A DNA stretch of 64,000 bases from Amycolatopsis coloradensis (GTDB taxonomy: Bacteria; Actinomycetota; Actinomycetes; Mycobacteriales; Pseudonocardiaceae). Of this stretch, positions 1 through 8,921 are shown one piece after another. The position numbers and the translations under genes were made by a program. Under the pieces are notes generated by a model. That model did not search any database. It saw only the letters and a program-made list of their open reading frames with translations, and was not told the origin of the DNA. Location: positions 1 through 64,000 of the forward strand of contig NZ_MQUQ01000028.1 of the NCBI RefSeq assembly GCF_001953865.1, in the 5' to 3' direction. Positions within the stretch are counted from its first letter, which is position 1, and each line of letters starts with the position of its first letter.

Positions 1-53
1 GTCGCGAAAGCCACTTTCGGGACATCAGATGTCCCGAAAGTGGCTTTCGCGAC
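1..53. repeat. 53-bp perfect palindrome (family Y, copy 1)
   Basis: Two 26-base arms that are exact reverse complements surround a single central A. The outer half of each arm is GTCGCGAAAGCCACTTTCG. A second, slightly decayed 53-bp copy lies at 45571-45623. It sits just upstream of the first gene, and the window edge cuts off whatever lies on its left. It could be a strong hairpin/terminator or a dispersed palindromic repeat; the identical length of the two copies favours a dispersed family. Confidence 0.9.
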
Positions 54-124
54 ACCCGGATCAGCACCCGGGCGAGCACGTGAGGCACCGCCGGTGCTTT
101 CCCCTCCACCTGGACAGGAGTCCC

Positions 125-1036
125 ATGCCCACCGCGTCCGAAGTCATCGAAACGATCAACGACCGCGCCGAAGAGGTAGGAGTCCGTGTCCGGCTGCACG
201 CGGCCGAGATCGACGGCATCCGGCGGATCGGCGTCGACGAACACGCCCCTGTCGTGACGGCGTCGGTCTTCAAGGTCCCGATCGCGCTGGAACTGGCGCG
301 GCAGGCCGCCGACGGCGTGCTCGATCTCGGCGAGCGGATCACCATCCCGCCGGGGCACCCCACACCGAGCCCGTACGGCCTGGCCACCTTCCGGCACGGG
401 ATCACGATGTCCTGGTATGACCTCGCGATCCTGATGATCGGGATCAGCGACAACGTCGCCACCGATCTCATCCTCGCCCGCGTCGGCAAGGAGTCGACGG
501 AGAAGACGTTGCGGCGTCTCGGTTTCGAGCACACCACCGTTCCGCAGGACTGCGGTGAGGTACTCGGCAGCATCGGGGAAGACCTCGGAATCTCCTACGA
601 GGACGACGAAAAGGCGCTGTCCGAGTTGTCGATTGAGCAGATTAGGGCGTTGCGCGCGCTGCGACCGGCGCATACCTGCGCCACGACCGCCGAGGAGATC
701 ACCCGGCTGCTCGGGTTGCTCTGGCGTGACGAGGCCGCTTCGCCGACCGCGTGCGCGGACGTCCGGCGCTGGATGGAGCTTCAGGTGTGGCCGCATCGGC
801 TGCGGTCCGGCTTCCCGGACGACGGGGTCCGCGTCAGCGGCAAGACCGGGACGCTGCCGTCGGTGCGCAACGAGGTCGGCGTGGTCGAGTATCCGGATGG
901 GGGCCGTTACGCGGTAGGGATTTTCACCGACGCCGTCGACGCGCGGTCGCGGGTGCCGGAGCGGGACGCGTTCATCGGCTTCGCCGCCGCGCAGGCGGTG
1001 GAATGGCTCAGGCTTCCCGAGGCCGGGAGCGAATGA
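125..1036 (+). CDS. Class A beta-lactamase-like serine hydrolase
   Basis: 303 residues with the penicillin-binding/class A fold motifs in order: SVFK (47-50, nucleophile Ser47), SDN (108-110) and SGKTGT (238-243). No signal peptide or membrane segment is visible, so a cytoplasmic location is likely. I do not see the class A ExxLN (Glu166) motif between SDN and the TTAEE helix, so peptidase or esterase chemistry is as plausible as beta-lactam hydrolysis. The start at ATG 125 is chosen because AGGAG lies just upstream; an in-frame extension to 29 runs through the palindrome. It heads the hydrolase/oligopeptide-transporter operon, 120 bp before the next gene, and is a paralogue of the gene at 2542. 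Confidence 0.85.
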   Translation: MPTASEVIETINDRAEEVGVRVRLHAAEIDGIRRIGVDEHAPVVTASVFKVPIALELARQAADGVLDLGERITIPPGHPTPSPYGLATFRHGITMSWYDLAILMIGISDNVATDLILARVGKESTEKTLRRLGFEHTTVPQDCGEVLGSIGEDLGISYEDDEKALSELSIEQIRALRALRPAHTCATTAEEITRLLGLLWRDEAASPTACADVRRWMELQVWPHRLRSGFPDDGVRVSGKTGTLPSVRNEVGVVEYPDGGRYAVGIFTDAVDARSRVPERDAFIGFAAAQAVEWLRLPEAGSE

Positions 1037-1156
1037 TTCGTCCGCCCGGATGAATTTTCCCGCCGCTCTCGTCGTTCCGCACGAACCGGTGACGCCCGTC
1101 ACCGTCCTAGCATTCCGGGAACTGCCGGTCCACCCTTTCCACGGACGAGGATGCCC

Positions 1157-2545
1157 ATGTCGAAACTCTCCGAAATCGATACCTGGCTCGAACAGAACCT
1201 CCCCGCCCTGCTGGCCGAACACCAGGTGCCCGGCGCGGCCGTCGCGGTCTTCGCGAACGGCGAGGTGATCGACCACGCGGCAGGCGTGGTGAACAAGGCG
1301 ACCGGCGTCGAGTCCACTGTGGATTCCGTCTTCCAGATCGGTTCGATCACCAAGGTGTGGACGACCACTCTCGCGATGCAGCTGGTCGACGAGGGCAGGC
1401 TGGACCTCGACAAGCCGGTCCGCGACTACCTTCCCGAGTTCGTCCTCTCCGACGACGACGCCGCGTCGCGGATCACCGTGCGGCAGCTGACCTGTCACAC
1501 GTCCGGTTTCGAGGGCGACATCTTCACCGACACCGGGCAGGGCGACGACTGTGTGGCGAAGCTCGTGGCGACGCTGTCCGACGTTCCCCAGCTGTTCCCG
1601 CCGGGAGAGATGTTCTCCTACAACAACGCCGGTTACTGCGTGCTCGGAAGGATCGTCGAAGTCCTGCGCGGCAAGTCCTACGACGATTGCCTGCGCGAGC
1701 ACCTCTTCGCGCCGCTCGGGCTGACCCACGCCGCCGCCGGACCGTACGACGCCATCCGGTACCGCGCGGCGATCGGCCACGTGCGACCGACGCCGGACGA
1801 CGAGCCGGTCGCCGCGCCTGTCTGGGCGTTGACCCGCTCGAACGTCCCCGCCGGTTCGCATCTCGCGATGCGCCCGCGCGACCTGCTCACCTTCGTGCGC
1901 ATGCATCTGAACGAAGGCCGCGCGGACGACGGCACCCAGGTGCTCGAGCCCGAAACCGCGCGCGCCATGTGGGAGCGGCAGGTCGAACTGCCCTACCTCG
2001 GCCTGATGGGCGGGGCATGGGGACTCGGCTGGATGATCTTCGACTGGGAGGGCGGCCCGGTGATCGGCCACGACGGCGGCACCATCGGCCAGTCGGCGTT
2101 CCTGCGGGTGGTGCCGGGCAGCAACGTCGCGGTGGCGCTGCTGACCAACGGCGGCAAGCCGATGCACCTCTACCTGGACATCTTCCGGAAGGTGCTGGGC
2201 GAGCTGGCGGGCGTCGAGGTCCCGCCGCTGCCGGAGCCCAACGCCGCGGAGGTCCCGGCCGACCCTGCTCGCTACGTGGGCGAGTACTCGTCGCAGGTGG
2301 CGGACATCGTCGTCAGCCAGGACGACGAAGGCGCTCTGTGGCTGGAACGCACACCGAAGGGCGTCTTCGCCGATCTGGGAACGGGCCCGGAGAAGAGCAG
2401 GCTCCTCGGCTACAAGGGCGACACCCTGGTCGTCGAACACGACGGGCTGGGCCTGCACATGCCGCACGCCTTCGTCGGTGACGACGGCGACGGGCGCGCG
2501 CTGTACGTCCACACCGGACGCGCCGACCGGCGGGTGAGCCGGTGA
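1157..2545 (+). CDS. Class C beta-lactamase family (S12) serine hydrolase
   Basis: 462 residues of the beta-lactamase/D-aminopeptidase superfamily (PF00144 type). Motifs: SITK (63-66), SYNN (Tyr155-Asn157) and HDGG (305-308), followed by a C-terminal beta-rich domain from about residue 365, as in D-aminopeptidase and esterase relatives. No signal peptide. ATG 1157 is preferred over the in-frame ATG 1151 because GACGAGG abuts the latter. It is closely similar to the C-terminal half of the fusion at 8918: both carry DSVFQIGS followed by SITKVW or SVSKVW, which indicates duplication within the operon. Its stop overlaps the next GTG start (GTGA). Substrate unknown; a short or D-residue peptide is an inference from the transporter context. 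Confidence 0.86.
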   Translation: MSKLSEIDTWLEQNLPALLAEHQVPGAAVAVFANGEVIDHAAGVVNKATGVESTVDSVFQIGSITKVWTTTLAMQLVDEGRLDLDKPVRDYLPEFVLSDDDAASRITVRQLTCHTSGFEGDIFTDTGQGDDCVAKLVATLSDVPQLFPPGEMFSYNNAGYCVLGRIVEVLRGKSYDDCLREHLFAPLGLTHAAAGPYDAIRYRAAIGHVRPTPDDEPVAAPVWALTRSNVPAGSHLAMRPRDLLTFVRMHLNEGRADDGTQVLEPETARAMWERQVELPYLGLMGGAWGLGWMIFDWEGGPVIGHDGGTIGQSAFLRVVPGSNVAVALLTNGGKPMHLYLDIFRKVLGELAGVEVPPLPEPNAAEVPADPARYVGEYSSQVADIVVSQDDEGALWLERTPKGVFADLGTGPEKSRLLGYKGDTLVVEHDGLGLHMPHAFVGDDGDGRALYVHTGRADRRVSR

Positions 2546-3429
2546 CGGCGATCGCCGACGAGATCGAGGCGGTCTTCGCCGGGGCGGGCGCGCGCGGGTT
2601 CGTGCACGCCCGCGAGGTCGGCGTCTCCGATGGTCCCGAAGTCGGCGTCGGCGCGGACGACCAGGTCGTGCTGGCGTCGGTGTTCAAGATCCCGGTGGCG
2701 GTCGCCTTCGCCAGGGAGGTGGCCGCGGGCAGGCTCGACGAGACCGACCGGACCCGCGTCACCGCCCGGTACCGCATCGGCGGGATCGGCACCGCCGGCT
2801 GCGCCGACGACGTCGAGATGAGCTGGCGCGATCTCGCGCATTTCATGCTGACGATGAGCGACAACGCCGCCACCGACCTGATCTACCACCGGGTCGGGCA
2901 AGCGGCCGTCGATCAGGTGCTTGCCGATCTCGGACTCGCCAGGACACGGCTGGTCGGCTGCTGCGAGGACCTGTTCGCCTCGGTGCTCTCCGACCTCGGC
3001 GCGAAACCGGACGACGACCTGGAAGCCGTGCTCGCCGGAGCCAGTGAGGAACAGCTGTGGAAGCTCTCCGTGGTCGATCCGGAACGCACCACGTCGTTGA
3101 CCCCGCGTGAGATCACCACCTTGCTCGACGCGATCTGGACCGACCGCGCGGGTGATCCAGCCGCCTGTGAACGCGTCCGGACGATCATGGCCCAGCAGAT
3201 CTGGCCGCATCGGATGTCGTCCGGTTTCCCGGCCGGGGTGACGATCGCGGCGAAGACCGGGACGCTGCCCGCCGTCCGCAACGAAGCGGGTGTGGTGACC
3301 GATGTGGACGGTCGCCGGTACGCCGTCGCGGTGTTCACCCGCGCCGAATCCCTCGCCGACCGCCAGCCCGCGGTCGATTCCGCCATCGGTGAGGCCGCCC
3401 GCCTCGCCGTTGCCCACCTCCGCGCGTAG
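2542..3429 (+). CDS. Class A beta-lactamase-like serine hydrolase (second paralogue)
   Basis: 295 residues starting at a GTG that overlaps the previous stop, so translation is probably coupled. Motifs: SVFK (46-49), SDN (106-108) and KTGT (238-241). It resembles the first gene of the operon in length and in the WPHR-(L/M)-xSGFP segment before the KTG box. Again no signal peptide and no clear ExxLN loop. It lies 24 bp before the gene for the peptide-binding lipoprotein. It probably acts in the cytoplasm on the imported substrate; beta-lactamase activity cannot be excluded from sequence alone. Confidence 0.84.
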   Translation: MTAIADEIEAVFAGAGARGFVHAREVGVSDGPEVGVGADDQVVLASVFKIPVAVAFAREVAAGRLDETDRTRVTARYRIGGIGTAGCADDVEMSWRDLAHFMLTMSDNAATDLIYHRVGQAAVDQVLADLGLARTRLVGCCEDLFASVLSDLGAKPDDDLEAVLAGASEEQLWKLSVVDPERTTSLTPREITTLLDAIWTDRAGDPAACERVRTIMAQQIWPHRMSSGFPAGVTIAAKTGTLPAVRNEAGVVTDVDGRRYAVAVFTRAESLADRQPAVDSAIGEAARLAVAHLRA

Positions 3430-3453
3430 AGCGCGACCCAGTAGGAGAACCGC

Positions 3454-5052
3454 ATGAAGAAAGCCCGGCTCACCGCCGCGATCACGAGCGTGGTGGCCTT
3501 GACCGTGAGCGCGTGCGGGGGGACGACGCCATCCGGACAGGACCGGACCGCGAACCAGAAACCGGTCGAAGGCAAGACCTTCACCATGGCGATCGGCACC
3601 GACCCGGGAGCGCTGGACCCGGCGATGACCGTGCTCGCGGTCGCGCTGGACATCGGCCGCTACCTCTACGACAGCCTGATCAACCTCGACGACACCGGGA
3701 AACCGATCGCGGGGCTTGCCGAGAAATGGGAGGCCACCACGACCACGGCCTCCTTCACCCTGCGGAACGGGGTCACCTGTGACGACGGCACGCCGCTGAC
3801 CGCGAGCGGCGTGGCGGCGAACATCGGCTTCATCGGCGATCCCGCGAACAAGTCCCCGATGGCCGGGCTCGCGATCGCGCCGGGTACCAAGGCGGCCGCG
3901 GACGACACGGCCAGGACGATCACCGTGACCAGCGGGGCGCCGGACGCGTTCCTGCTGCGCAACGTGGGCGGCCTGCCGATCGTCTGCGGCAAGGGCGTCA
4001 CCGACCGGCAGGCGCTGGCCAAGGGGAAGTACGGCACCGGCATGTACACCATGACCGAAATCGTGCCGAACGACCACTACACCCTCACCCGGCGGAAGGA
4101 TTACGCGTGGGGACCGGGGGAGTGGCAACGTGAGCAGCCCGGCCTGCCGGAGAAGGTGACCTTCCGGATCATCCAGAACACCACGACCGCCGCGAACCTG
4201 CTGCTGTCCGGTGAACTCAACGGCGCCAGGATCACCGGTCAGGACCAGCAGCGCCTGCGCGCCCAGAAGCTGTATCACGGCGAACAGGTCGTGCCGATCG
4301 GCGAAATGTTCTTCCACCAGGGGCCCGGTCGACCGGGTGCCGATCTCGCCGTTCGCCGCGCGCTGGTGCAGGCCCTCGACCTGCCCCAGATCGGCAAGGT
4401 GCTCACCGGCGGTTCCGGCGCGCCCAGCCAGGGAATGGTCACCACCGAGCCCAGGGCGTGCTCCGGTGACGCGGTGAGCGGGAAACTTCCCACGTTCGAC
4501 GTCGCCGCCGCGAAGGCCGGTCTCGACGCGGCTGGCTGGAAGCCGGGCGCGGACGGCGTGCGGGTCAAGGACGGCAAGCGGCTCGCGCTGACCGCCATCT
4601 ACGGCACTCAGGTGGGGCCGACGATGGCGCCCTCCGCCGAACTGATGCAGCAGTCATGGAAGGCCGCCGGCGCGGAGGTCACGCTCAAGGGCCTCGACAG
4701 CCCGGGGACCAGCCAGGTGCTCTTCGACACCGGTGAGTGGGACATCTCGCTCGCGCCGGTGACCCTGTTGTTGCCGAGCCAGGCCGTCCCGTTCGTCTCG
4801 GGACCGAAACCGCCCGCCGGAACGAACTTCGCGCATATCGAGAACCAGCGGTACGTGTCGCAGGCCGTCGAGGCGGCGAAGCTGCCGGGTGACTCCGGTT
4901 GCGCGACCTGGCTGGCCGCGGAAACGGCGCTCATCGAGCGGCTGGACGTCGTGCCCTACGTCAACTCGGTCATCCCGACCTTCGGCAGCAACGCGCGATT
5001 CAAGGTCAGTTTCGGCTCGGTCGAGCCGTCGTCGATCCGGATGTACGGCTGA
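3454..5052 (+). CDS. Peptide ABC transporter substrate-binding lipoprotein
   Basis: 532 residues of the family 5 extracellular solute-binding proteins (DppA/OppA type). The N-terminus MKKARLTAAI, hydrophobic core and VSAC lipobox (Cys21) predict a lipid-anchored protein on the outer face of the membrane. The mature part starts with a Gly/Ser/Thr linker and has the family feature FTMAIGTDPGALDPAMT. A GGAG ribosome-binding site precedes ATG 3454. Its stop overlaps the permease start (TGATG). It should deliver a peptide-like ligand to the permeases encoded downstream; the ligand is unknown, although its operon is unusually rich in penicillin-recognising-type hydrolases. Confidence 0.9.
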   Translation: MKKARLTAAITSVVALTVSACGGTTPSGQDRTANQKPVEGKTFTMAIGTDPGALDPAMTVLAVALDIGRYLYDSLINLDDTGKPIAGLAEKWEATTTTASFTLRNGVTCDDGTPLTASGVAANIGFIGDPANKSPMAGLAIAPGTKAAADDTARTITVTSGAPDAFLLRNVGGLPIVCGKGVTDRQALAKGKYGTGMYTMTEIVPNDHYTLTRRKDYAWGPGEWQREQPGLPEKVTFRIIQNTTTAANLLLSGELNGARITGQDQQRLRAQKLYHGEQVVPIGEMFFHQGPGRPGADLAVRRALVQALDLPQIGKVLTGGSGAPSQGMVTTEPRACSGDAVSGKLPTFDVAAAKAGLDAAGWKPGADGVRVKDGKRLALTAIYGTQVGPTMAPSAELMQQSWKAAGAEVTLKGLDSPGTSQVLFDTGEWDISLAPVTLLLPSQAVPFVSGPKPPAGTNFAHIENQRYVSQAVEAAKLPGDSGCATWLAAETALIERLDVVPYVNSVIPTFGSNARFKVSFGSVEPSSIRMYG

Positions 5053-6032
5053 TGGCGGTCGCGGTCGCCCCGGCGGGGTTGCGCGAAAGTCCGTGGCTCT
5101 CGTTCGCCGTGCGTCGCCTCGGCCGGTTCGCGGTTTCGCTGTGGGTCTTGATCACCACGGCGTTCCTGATGATCCAGCTGATCCCCGGCGACCCGGTCCG
5201 GGCCGCGCTCGGCCTGACCGCGCCGGTGGAACTGGTGAACGCGCGACGGGAGGCCCTCGGCCTCGACGATCCGCTGTGGCTGCAGTACGTCCACTACCTC
5301 GGCGGGCTGTTCACCGGTGACTTCGGGACGTCGATGACGAGCGGGCAGCCGGTCTCCGAGGTGATCGGCGACCGGCTGCCCGCCACCCTGCAACTGGCGT
5401 TGCCCGCCTTCGCGGTGGTCATCGTGATCGCGATCCCGCTGGGCGTCCTGTTCGCCGTGCTGACCCGCGGTGGCAGGCGGCGGGGCGGTGAACTGGCGTT
5501 CACCTCGACGAGTGTGCTGCTCGCGGCCATTCCCGAGTTCCTGGTGGCGGTCGCGCTGGTCGCGTTCTTCGCGGTCCGGCTCGGCTGGTTCCCGGTCGCC
5601 GGGAACGCCGACGCGAGTTCGTTCGTGCTCCCGGTGATCGCGCTGGCGCTCGGCCCGGCCTCGGTACTCGCCCGCATCGTCCGGGTGGAGACGCTTTCCG
5701 TGCTGGGTAACGACTTCATCCGCACCGCGCGGGCGAAACGGTTGCCCGCGCGGCTGGTCTACCTCCGGCACGCGCTGCCGAACGCGCTGACCGCGACGCT
5801 GACCATGGGTGGGCTGATGCTGACCGGGATGGTCGCCGGGACGGTGCTGGTGGAGAACGTGTTCGCCTGGCCCGGTCTCGGTTCGACCATCGCGCAGTCG
5901 ATCCTCCAGAAGGACTATCCGCTGGTGCAGGGGATTGTGCTCGTCTACGGCACCGGGGTACTGCTGGTGAATCTGACGGTGGACGTGCTGCTGGCCGTCC
6001 TCGATCCGCGCTCGACGATCCGGGAGAGCTGA
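5052..6032 (+). CDS. Oligopeptide ABC transporter permease (DppB-like)
   Basis: 326 residues. An N-terminal membrane helix (about 24-45, then IPGDPVRAALG) and a multi-helix core of the BPD_transp_1 type are present, with the cytoplasmic coupling segment around RAKRLPARLVYLRHALPNAL. This is the DppB/OppB subunit topology. ATG 5052 shares one base with the stop of the binding-protein gene, so the longer in-frame ORF starting at 4899 is not used. The partner permease is the N-terminal half of the next gene. Confidence 0.9.
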   Translation: MAVAVAPAGLRESPWLSFAVRRLGRFAVSLWVLITTAFLMIQLIPGDPVRAALGLTAPVELVNARREALGLDDPLWLQYVHYLGGLFTGDFGTSMTSGQPVSEVIGDRLPATLQLALPAFAVVIVIAIPLGVLFAVLTRGGRRRGGELAFTSTSVLLAAIPEFLVAVALVAFFAVRLGWFPVAGNADASSFVLPVIALALGPASVLARIVRVETLSVLGNDFIRTARAKRLPARLVYLRHALPNALTATLTMGGLMLTGMVAGTVLVENVFAWPGLGSTIAQSILQKDYPLVQGIVLVYGTGVLLVNLTVDVLLAVLDPRSTIRES

Positions 6033-6033
6033 G

Positions 6034-7932
6034 ATGGTGAATCGGCACGCGAAATGGTTCGCGGCCCTGCGCGCCCCGGTCGGCGCGTTCTCGGCGACGC
6101 TGCTCGTCGTGGTGCTCGGACTCGCGGTGCTGGCTCCGATCCTGTGGCACGACAACGCTTTCGCGATCGACACCGACGCGATCGGCCAAGGCCCGTCCGC
6201 GGCGCATTGGCTGGGGACCGACGACCTCGGTCGCGACATCCTCTTCCGTGTCCTGGTGGCGACCCGGCTTTCGGTGCTGTTGGCGTTGCTCGCGACGGTG
6301 ATCGGTGTGGTGACGGGGCTCGTCCTCGGCACTCTGCCGTCCTTGCTGCCGCGGCCCGCCGCCCGGTTGGTCACGTCGGCGGTGAACATCGCGGTCGCGT
6401 TCCCCGGGCTGTTGCTGGTCCTGTTCTTCTCGGTCATCTTCGGAGTCGGTACCCACGGCGCGGTGCTGGCGGTCGGTTTCGCGCTGGCCCCGGCGTTCGC
6501 GCGGCTGGCTCAGACGCTGTCGGCCTCCGTGGCGGGCCAGGACTTCGTGTCCGCCGCGCGGATCTCCGGCGTCGGCCGGATCCGGTTGCTGGTCCGGCAC
6601 ATTCTCCCCAACATCGGTGAACCGCTGGTGGTGAACGCGACCATCGGCGCGGGCGCCTGCCTGCTGGCGTTCTCCGGGTTGTCGTTCCTCGGAATCGGTG
6701 TGCAGGCACCGGAATACGACTGGGGACGGCTGCTCGGCGAAGGACTCAACGGGATCTACGTCAATCCGGCGGCCGCGCTGGCGCCGGGTGTCGCGGTGGT
6801 CGTCGCGGGACTCGCGTTCAACCTGGTGGGGGAGACGGTGGCCGGGGTGATCGGGGTCCGCACCGGCTCGCGGAGGCTCGCGCCGCGACCGGTGACTCCG
6901 GCACGGGAGGACGTCGTCGAGGATCGTGACGACGCCGTCCTGGTGGTGGAGAACCTCCAAGTGGCGTTCCCGCGTCCGGCGGGCTGGACGGTCCCGGTGC
7001 GCGGGGTGAGTTTCACCGTCCGCGCGGGCGAGGCGATCGGTGTCGTCGGCGAGTCGGGCTCGGGGAAGAGCCTGACCGGGCTGGCGGTGTCACGGCTGGT
7101 CGAGGCGCCGGCCGTGGTCACCGCGGACCGGCTCGAATTCGCCGGGAAACCCTTGCTGACCACCTCGGAACGGGACCTGCGCGGTTTGCTGGGCACGTCG
7201 CTGGCGATGGTGTTCCAGGATCCGATGACCTCGTTCAACCCGACCAGGCGAATCGGCCGTCAGCTGGCCGAGGTGGCCGAACAACACCAGGGCCTTCCGC
7301 GCGCCAAGGCGTTCGAGCGGGCCGTGGACCGGTTGCGTGCCGTGCGGATCCCCGCCGCCGAACGACGGGCGAAGCAGTACCCGCACGAGTTCTCCGGTGG
7401 GATGCGGCAGCGCGCGATGATCGGCATGGGCCTGATGGGCGACCCGCGGCTGATCATCGCCGACGAACCGACCACGGCGCTGGACGTCACCGTGCAGCGG
7501 CAGCTGCTGCGCCTGCTGGCGCAGACCAGGTCGGAGCGGAACACGGCGATCATCCTGATCAGCCATGACATCGCGGTCGTTTCGCAGACGTGTGAGCGGA
7601 TGCTGGTCATGTACGCGGGCCGGGTGGTCGAGGATCTGCCGTCGGCGGGGAGGCCGCGGCATCCCTACACGCGGGCGCTGCTGGCCGCGACGCTCGACCT
7701 GGACACCGATCGGGACGCGCCGCTCGCGGTGATCCCCGGTCGTCCGCCGGAGCCGGATCGCGTGCCTTCCGGCTGCGCCTTCGCCGACCGGTGTCCCGCC
7801 GTGACCGACCGATGCCGTCTCGAAGACCCGGTGCTGGAACGCGTCGAACCCGGACATCGCGTCGCGTGCTGGCACCCGGCGCCGCTTTCCCTGCCCGCCA
7901 AGGAAACCGTGACCGCCGGAGGTGCGGAATGA
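6034..7932 (+). CDS. ABC transporter permease-ATPase fusion (DppC-DppD-like)
   Basis: 632 residues in one uninterrupted frame. Residues 1-280 form a DppC-type permease: N-terminal helix 18-37, GTDDLGRD, and coupling motif near 176-197 (ISGVGRIRLLVRHILPN). After a short charged linker (281-300) comes a complete DppD-type ATPase: Walker A GESGSGKS (339-346), Q-loop QDPMTSFNP, signature SGGMRQR (454-460), Walker B LIIADEPT, H-loop SHD, and a C-terminal Cys-containing oligopeptide-ATPase extension (CAFADRCPA). The two parts are usually separate genes. The stop overlaps the next ATG (ATGA). Ordinary neighbours and intact motifs argue for a real fusion. Confidence 0.88.
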   Translation: MVNRHAKWFAALRAPVGAFSATLLVVVLGLAVLAPILWHDNAFAIDTDAIGQGPSAAHWLGTDDLGRDILFRVLVATRLSVLLALLATVIGVVTGLVLGTLPSLLPRPAARLVTSAVNIAVAFPGLLLVLFFSVIFGVGTHGAVLAVGFALAPAFARLAQTLSASVAGQDFVSAARISGVGRIRLLVRHILPNIGEPLVVNATIGAGACLLAFSGLSFLGIGVQAPEYDWGRLLGEGLNGIYVNPAAALAPGVAVVVAGLAFNLVGETVAGVIGVRTGSRRLAPRPVTPAREDVVEDRDDAVLVVENLQVAFPRPAGWTVPVRGVSFTVRAGEAIGVVGESGSGKSLTGLAVSRLVEAPAVVTADRLEFAGKPLLTTSERDLRGLLGTSLAMVFQDPMTSFNPTRRIGRQLAEVAEQHQGLPRAKAFERAVDRLRAVRIPAAERRAKQYPHEFSGGMRQRAMIGMGLMGDPRLIIADEPTTALDVTVQRQLLRLLAQTRSERNTAIILISHDIAVVSQTCERMLVMYAGRVVEDLPSAGRPRHPYTRALLAATLDLDTDRDAPLAVIPGRPPEPDRVPSGCAFADRCPAVTDRCRLEDPVLERVEPGHRVACWHPAPLSLPAKETVTAGGAE

Positions 7933-8921
7933 GCGATCTCGTCTTCGACGCGGTGAGCGTGCGGTACGGCGGGCGGCGTGGTCTCACCGCGGTCGACCAC
8001 GTCGCGCTGACCGTCCCTTCCGGACAGGTCGTCGGGCTCGTCGGTGAGTCGGGCTCGGGGAAATCGACTTTGGCCCGCGCCGCCGTCGGGCTGTCACCGG
8101 TCAGTTCCGGCCGGGTCCTGCTGGGCGGAGTGGACGTCTCGAAGCTGCCCCGGCGCCGTCCGTTGCAGATGGTGTTCCAGGACCCGTATTCCTCTTTGGA
8201 CCCCCGGATGAGTATCGGGGAGTCGATCACGGAAGCGATCCCACGCGGTGTCCTTTCCGGTCGCGACGCGCGGCGGGACGAGGTCGCCCGGCTCCTGGAG
8301 CTGGTCAACCTCGATCCCGAGCGCGCCGGTCATCTGCCAGGGCAGTTGTCCGGCGGCCAGCGGCAACGGGTGGCGCTCGCCCGTGCGCTGGCCGGGCGGC
8401 CGGAGGTGCTGATCGCGGACGAGATCACCTCCGCGCTCGACGTCTCGGTGCAGGGCGCGGTGCTCAACCTCGTCCGGTCCGTGCAACGGCGGCTCGGCCT
8501 GTCGATGCTGTTCATCTCGCACAACCTCGCCGTCGTCCGCTATCTCAGCGACATCGTCGCCGTGCTGTACCTCGGCCGGATCGTCGAGGTCGGCCCGGCG
8601 GAGCAGGTGCTCACCGATCCCCAGCATCCCTACACCCGGGACCTGCTCGCCGCGGCACCTTCTGCCCACACGTCGCTGTTCGACACCGGCGCGGACGAGG
8701 TGACCGCCGACACCGAACCCGCCGATCCGCACCACCCGCCGTCCGGATGCCGGTATCACACCCGCTGCCCGGTCGGCCCGCTCGTCCGCGCCGACCGCGA
8801 GCTCTGCCTCCAGGCTGATCCAGCCGAAGGCGCGGCACACCGACGTCACGCGGCGGCCTGCCATTTCAGCGAAAACGAGAGCCGCCGGCTCACGATCCCC
8901 CGAGGAGCGACCGCATCATGA
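7929..8921 (+). CDS. Oligopeptide ABC transporter ATPase (DppF-like)
   Basis: 330 residues. Walker A GESGSGKST (39-47), Q-loop QDPYSSLDP, signature LSGGQRQR, Walker B VLIADEIT, and H-loop ISHN with Asn after His. The DppF/OppF C-terminal extension with CRYHTRCPVG is present. The ATG overlaps the stop of the fusion gene by four bases and its own stop overlaps the next ATG in the same way. It should pair with the ATPase half of the preceding fusion to drive peptide import. Confidence 0.9.
   Translation: MSDLVFDAVSVRYGGRRGLTAVDHVALTVPSGQVVGLVGESGSGKSTLARAAVGLSPVSSGRVLLGGVDVSKLPRRRPLQMVFQDPYSSLDPRMSIGESITEAIPRGVLSGRDARRDEVARLLELVNLDPERAGHLPGQLSGGQRQRVALARALAGRPEVLIADEITSALDVSVQGAVLNLVRSVQRRLGLSMLFISHNLAVVRYLSDIVAVLYLGRIVEVGPAEQVLTDPQHPYTRDLLAAAPSAHTSLFDTGADEVTADTEPADPHHPPSGCRYHTRCPVGPLVRADRELCLQADPAEGAAHRRHAAACHFSENESRRLTIPRGATAS

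Noticed and set aside
2410..4317. 635-codon open frame on the minus strand
   Set aside because: It lies opposite the hydrolase and binding-protein genes, has GC-rich shadow composition (HRRGQR-type repeats) and no domain.
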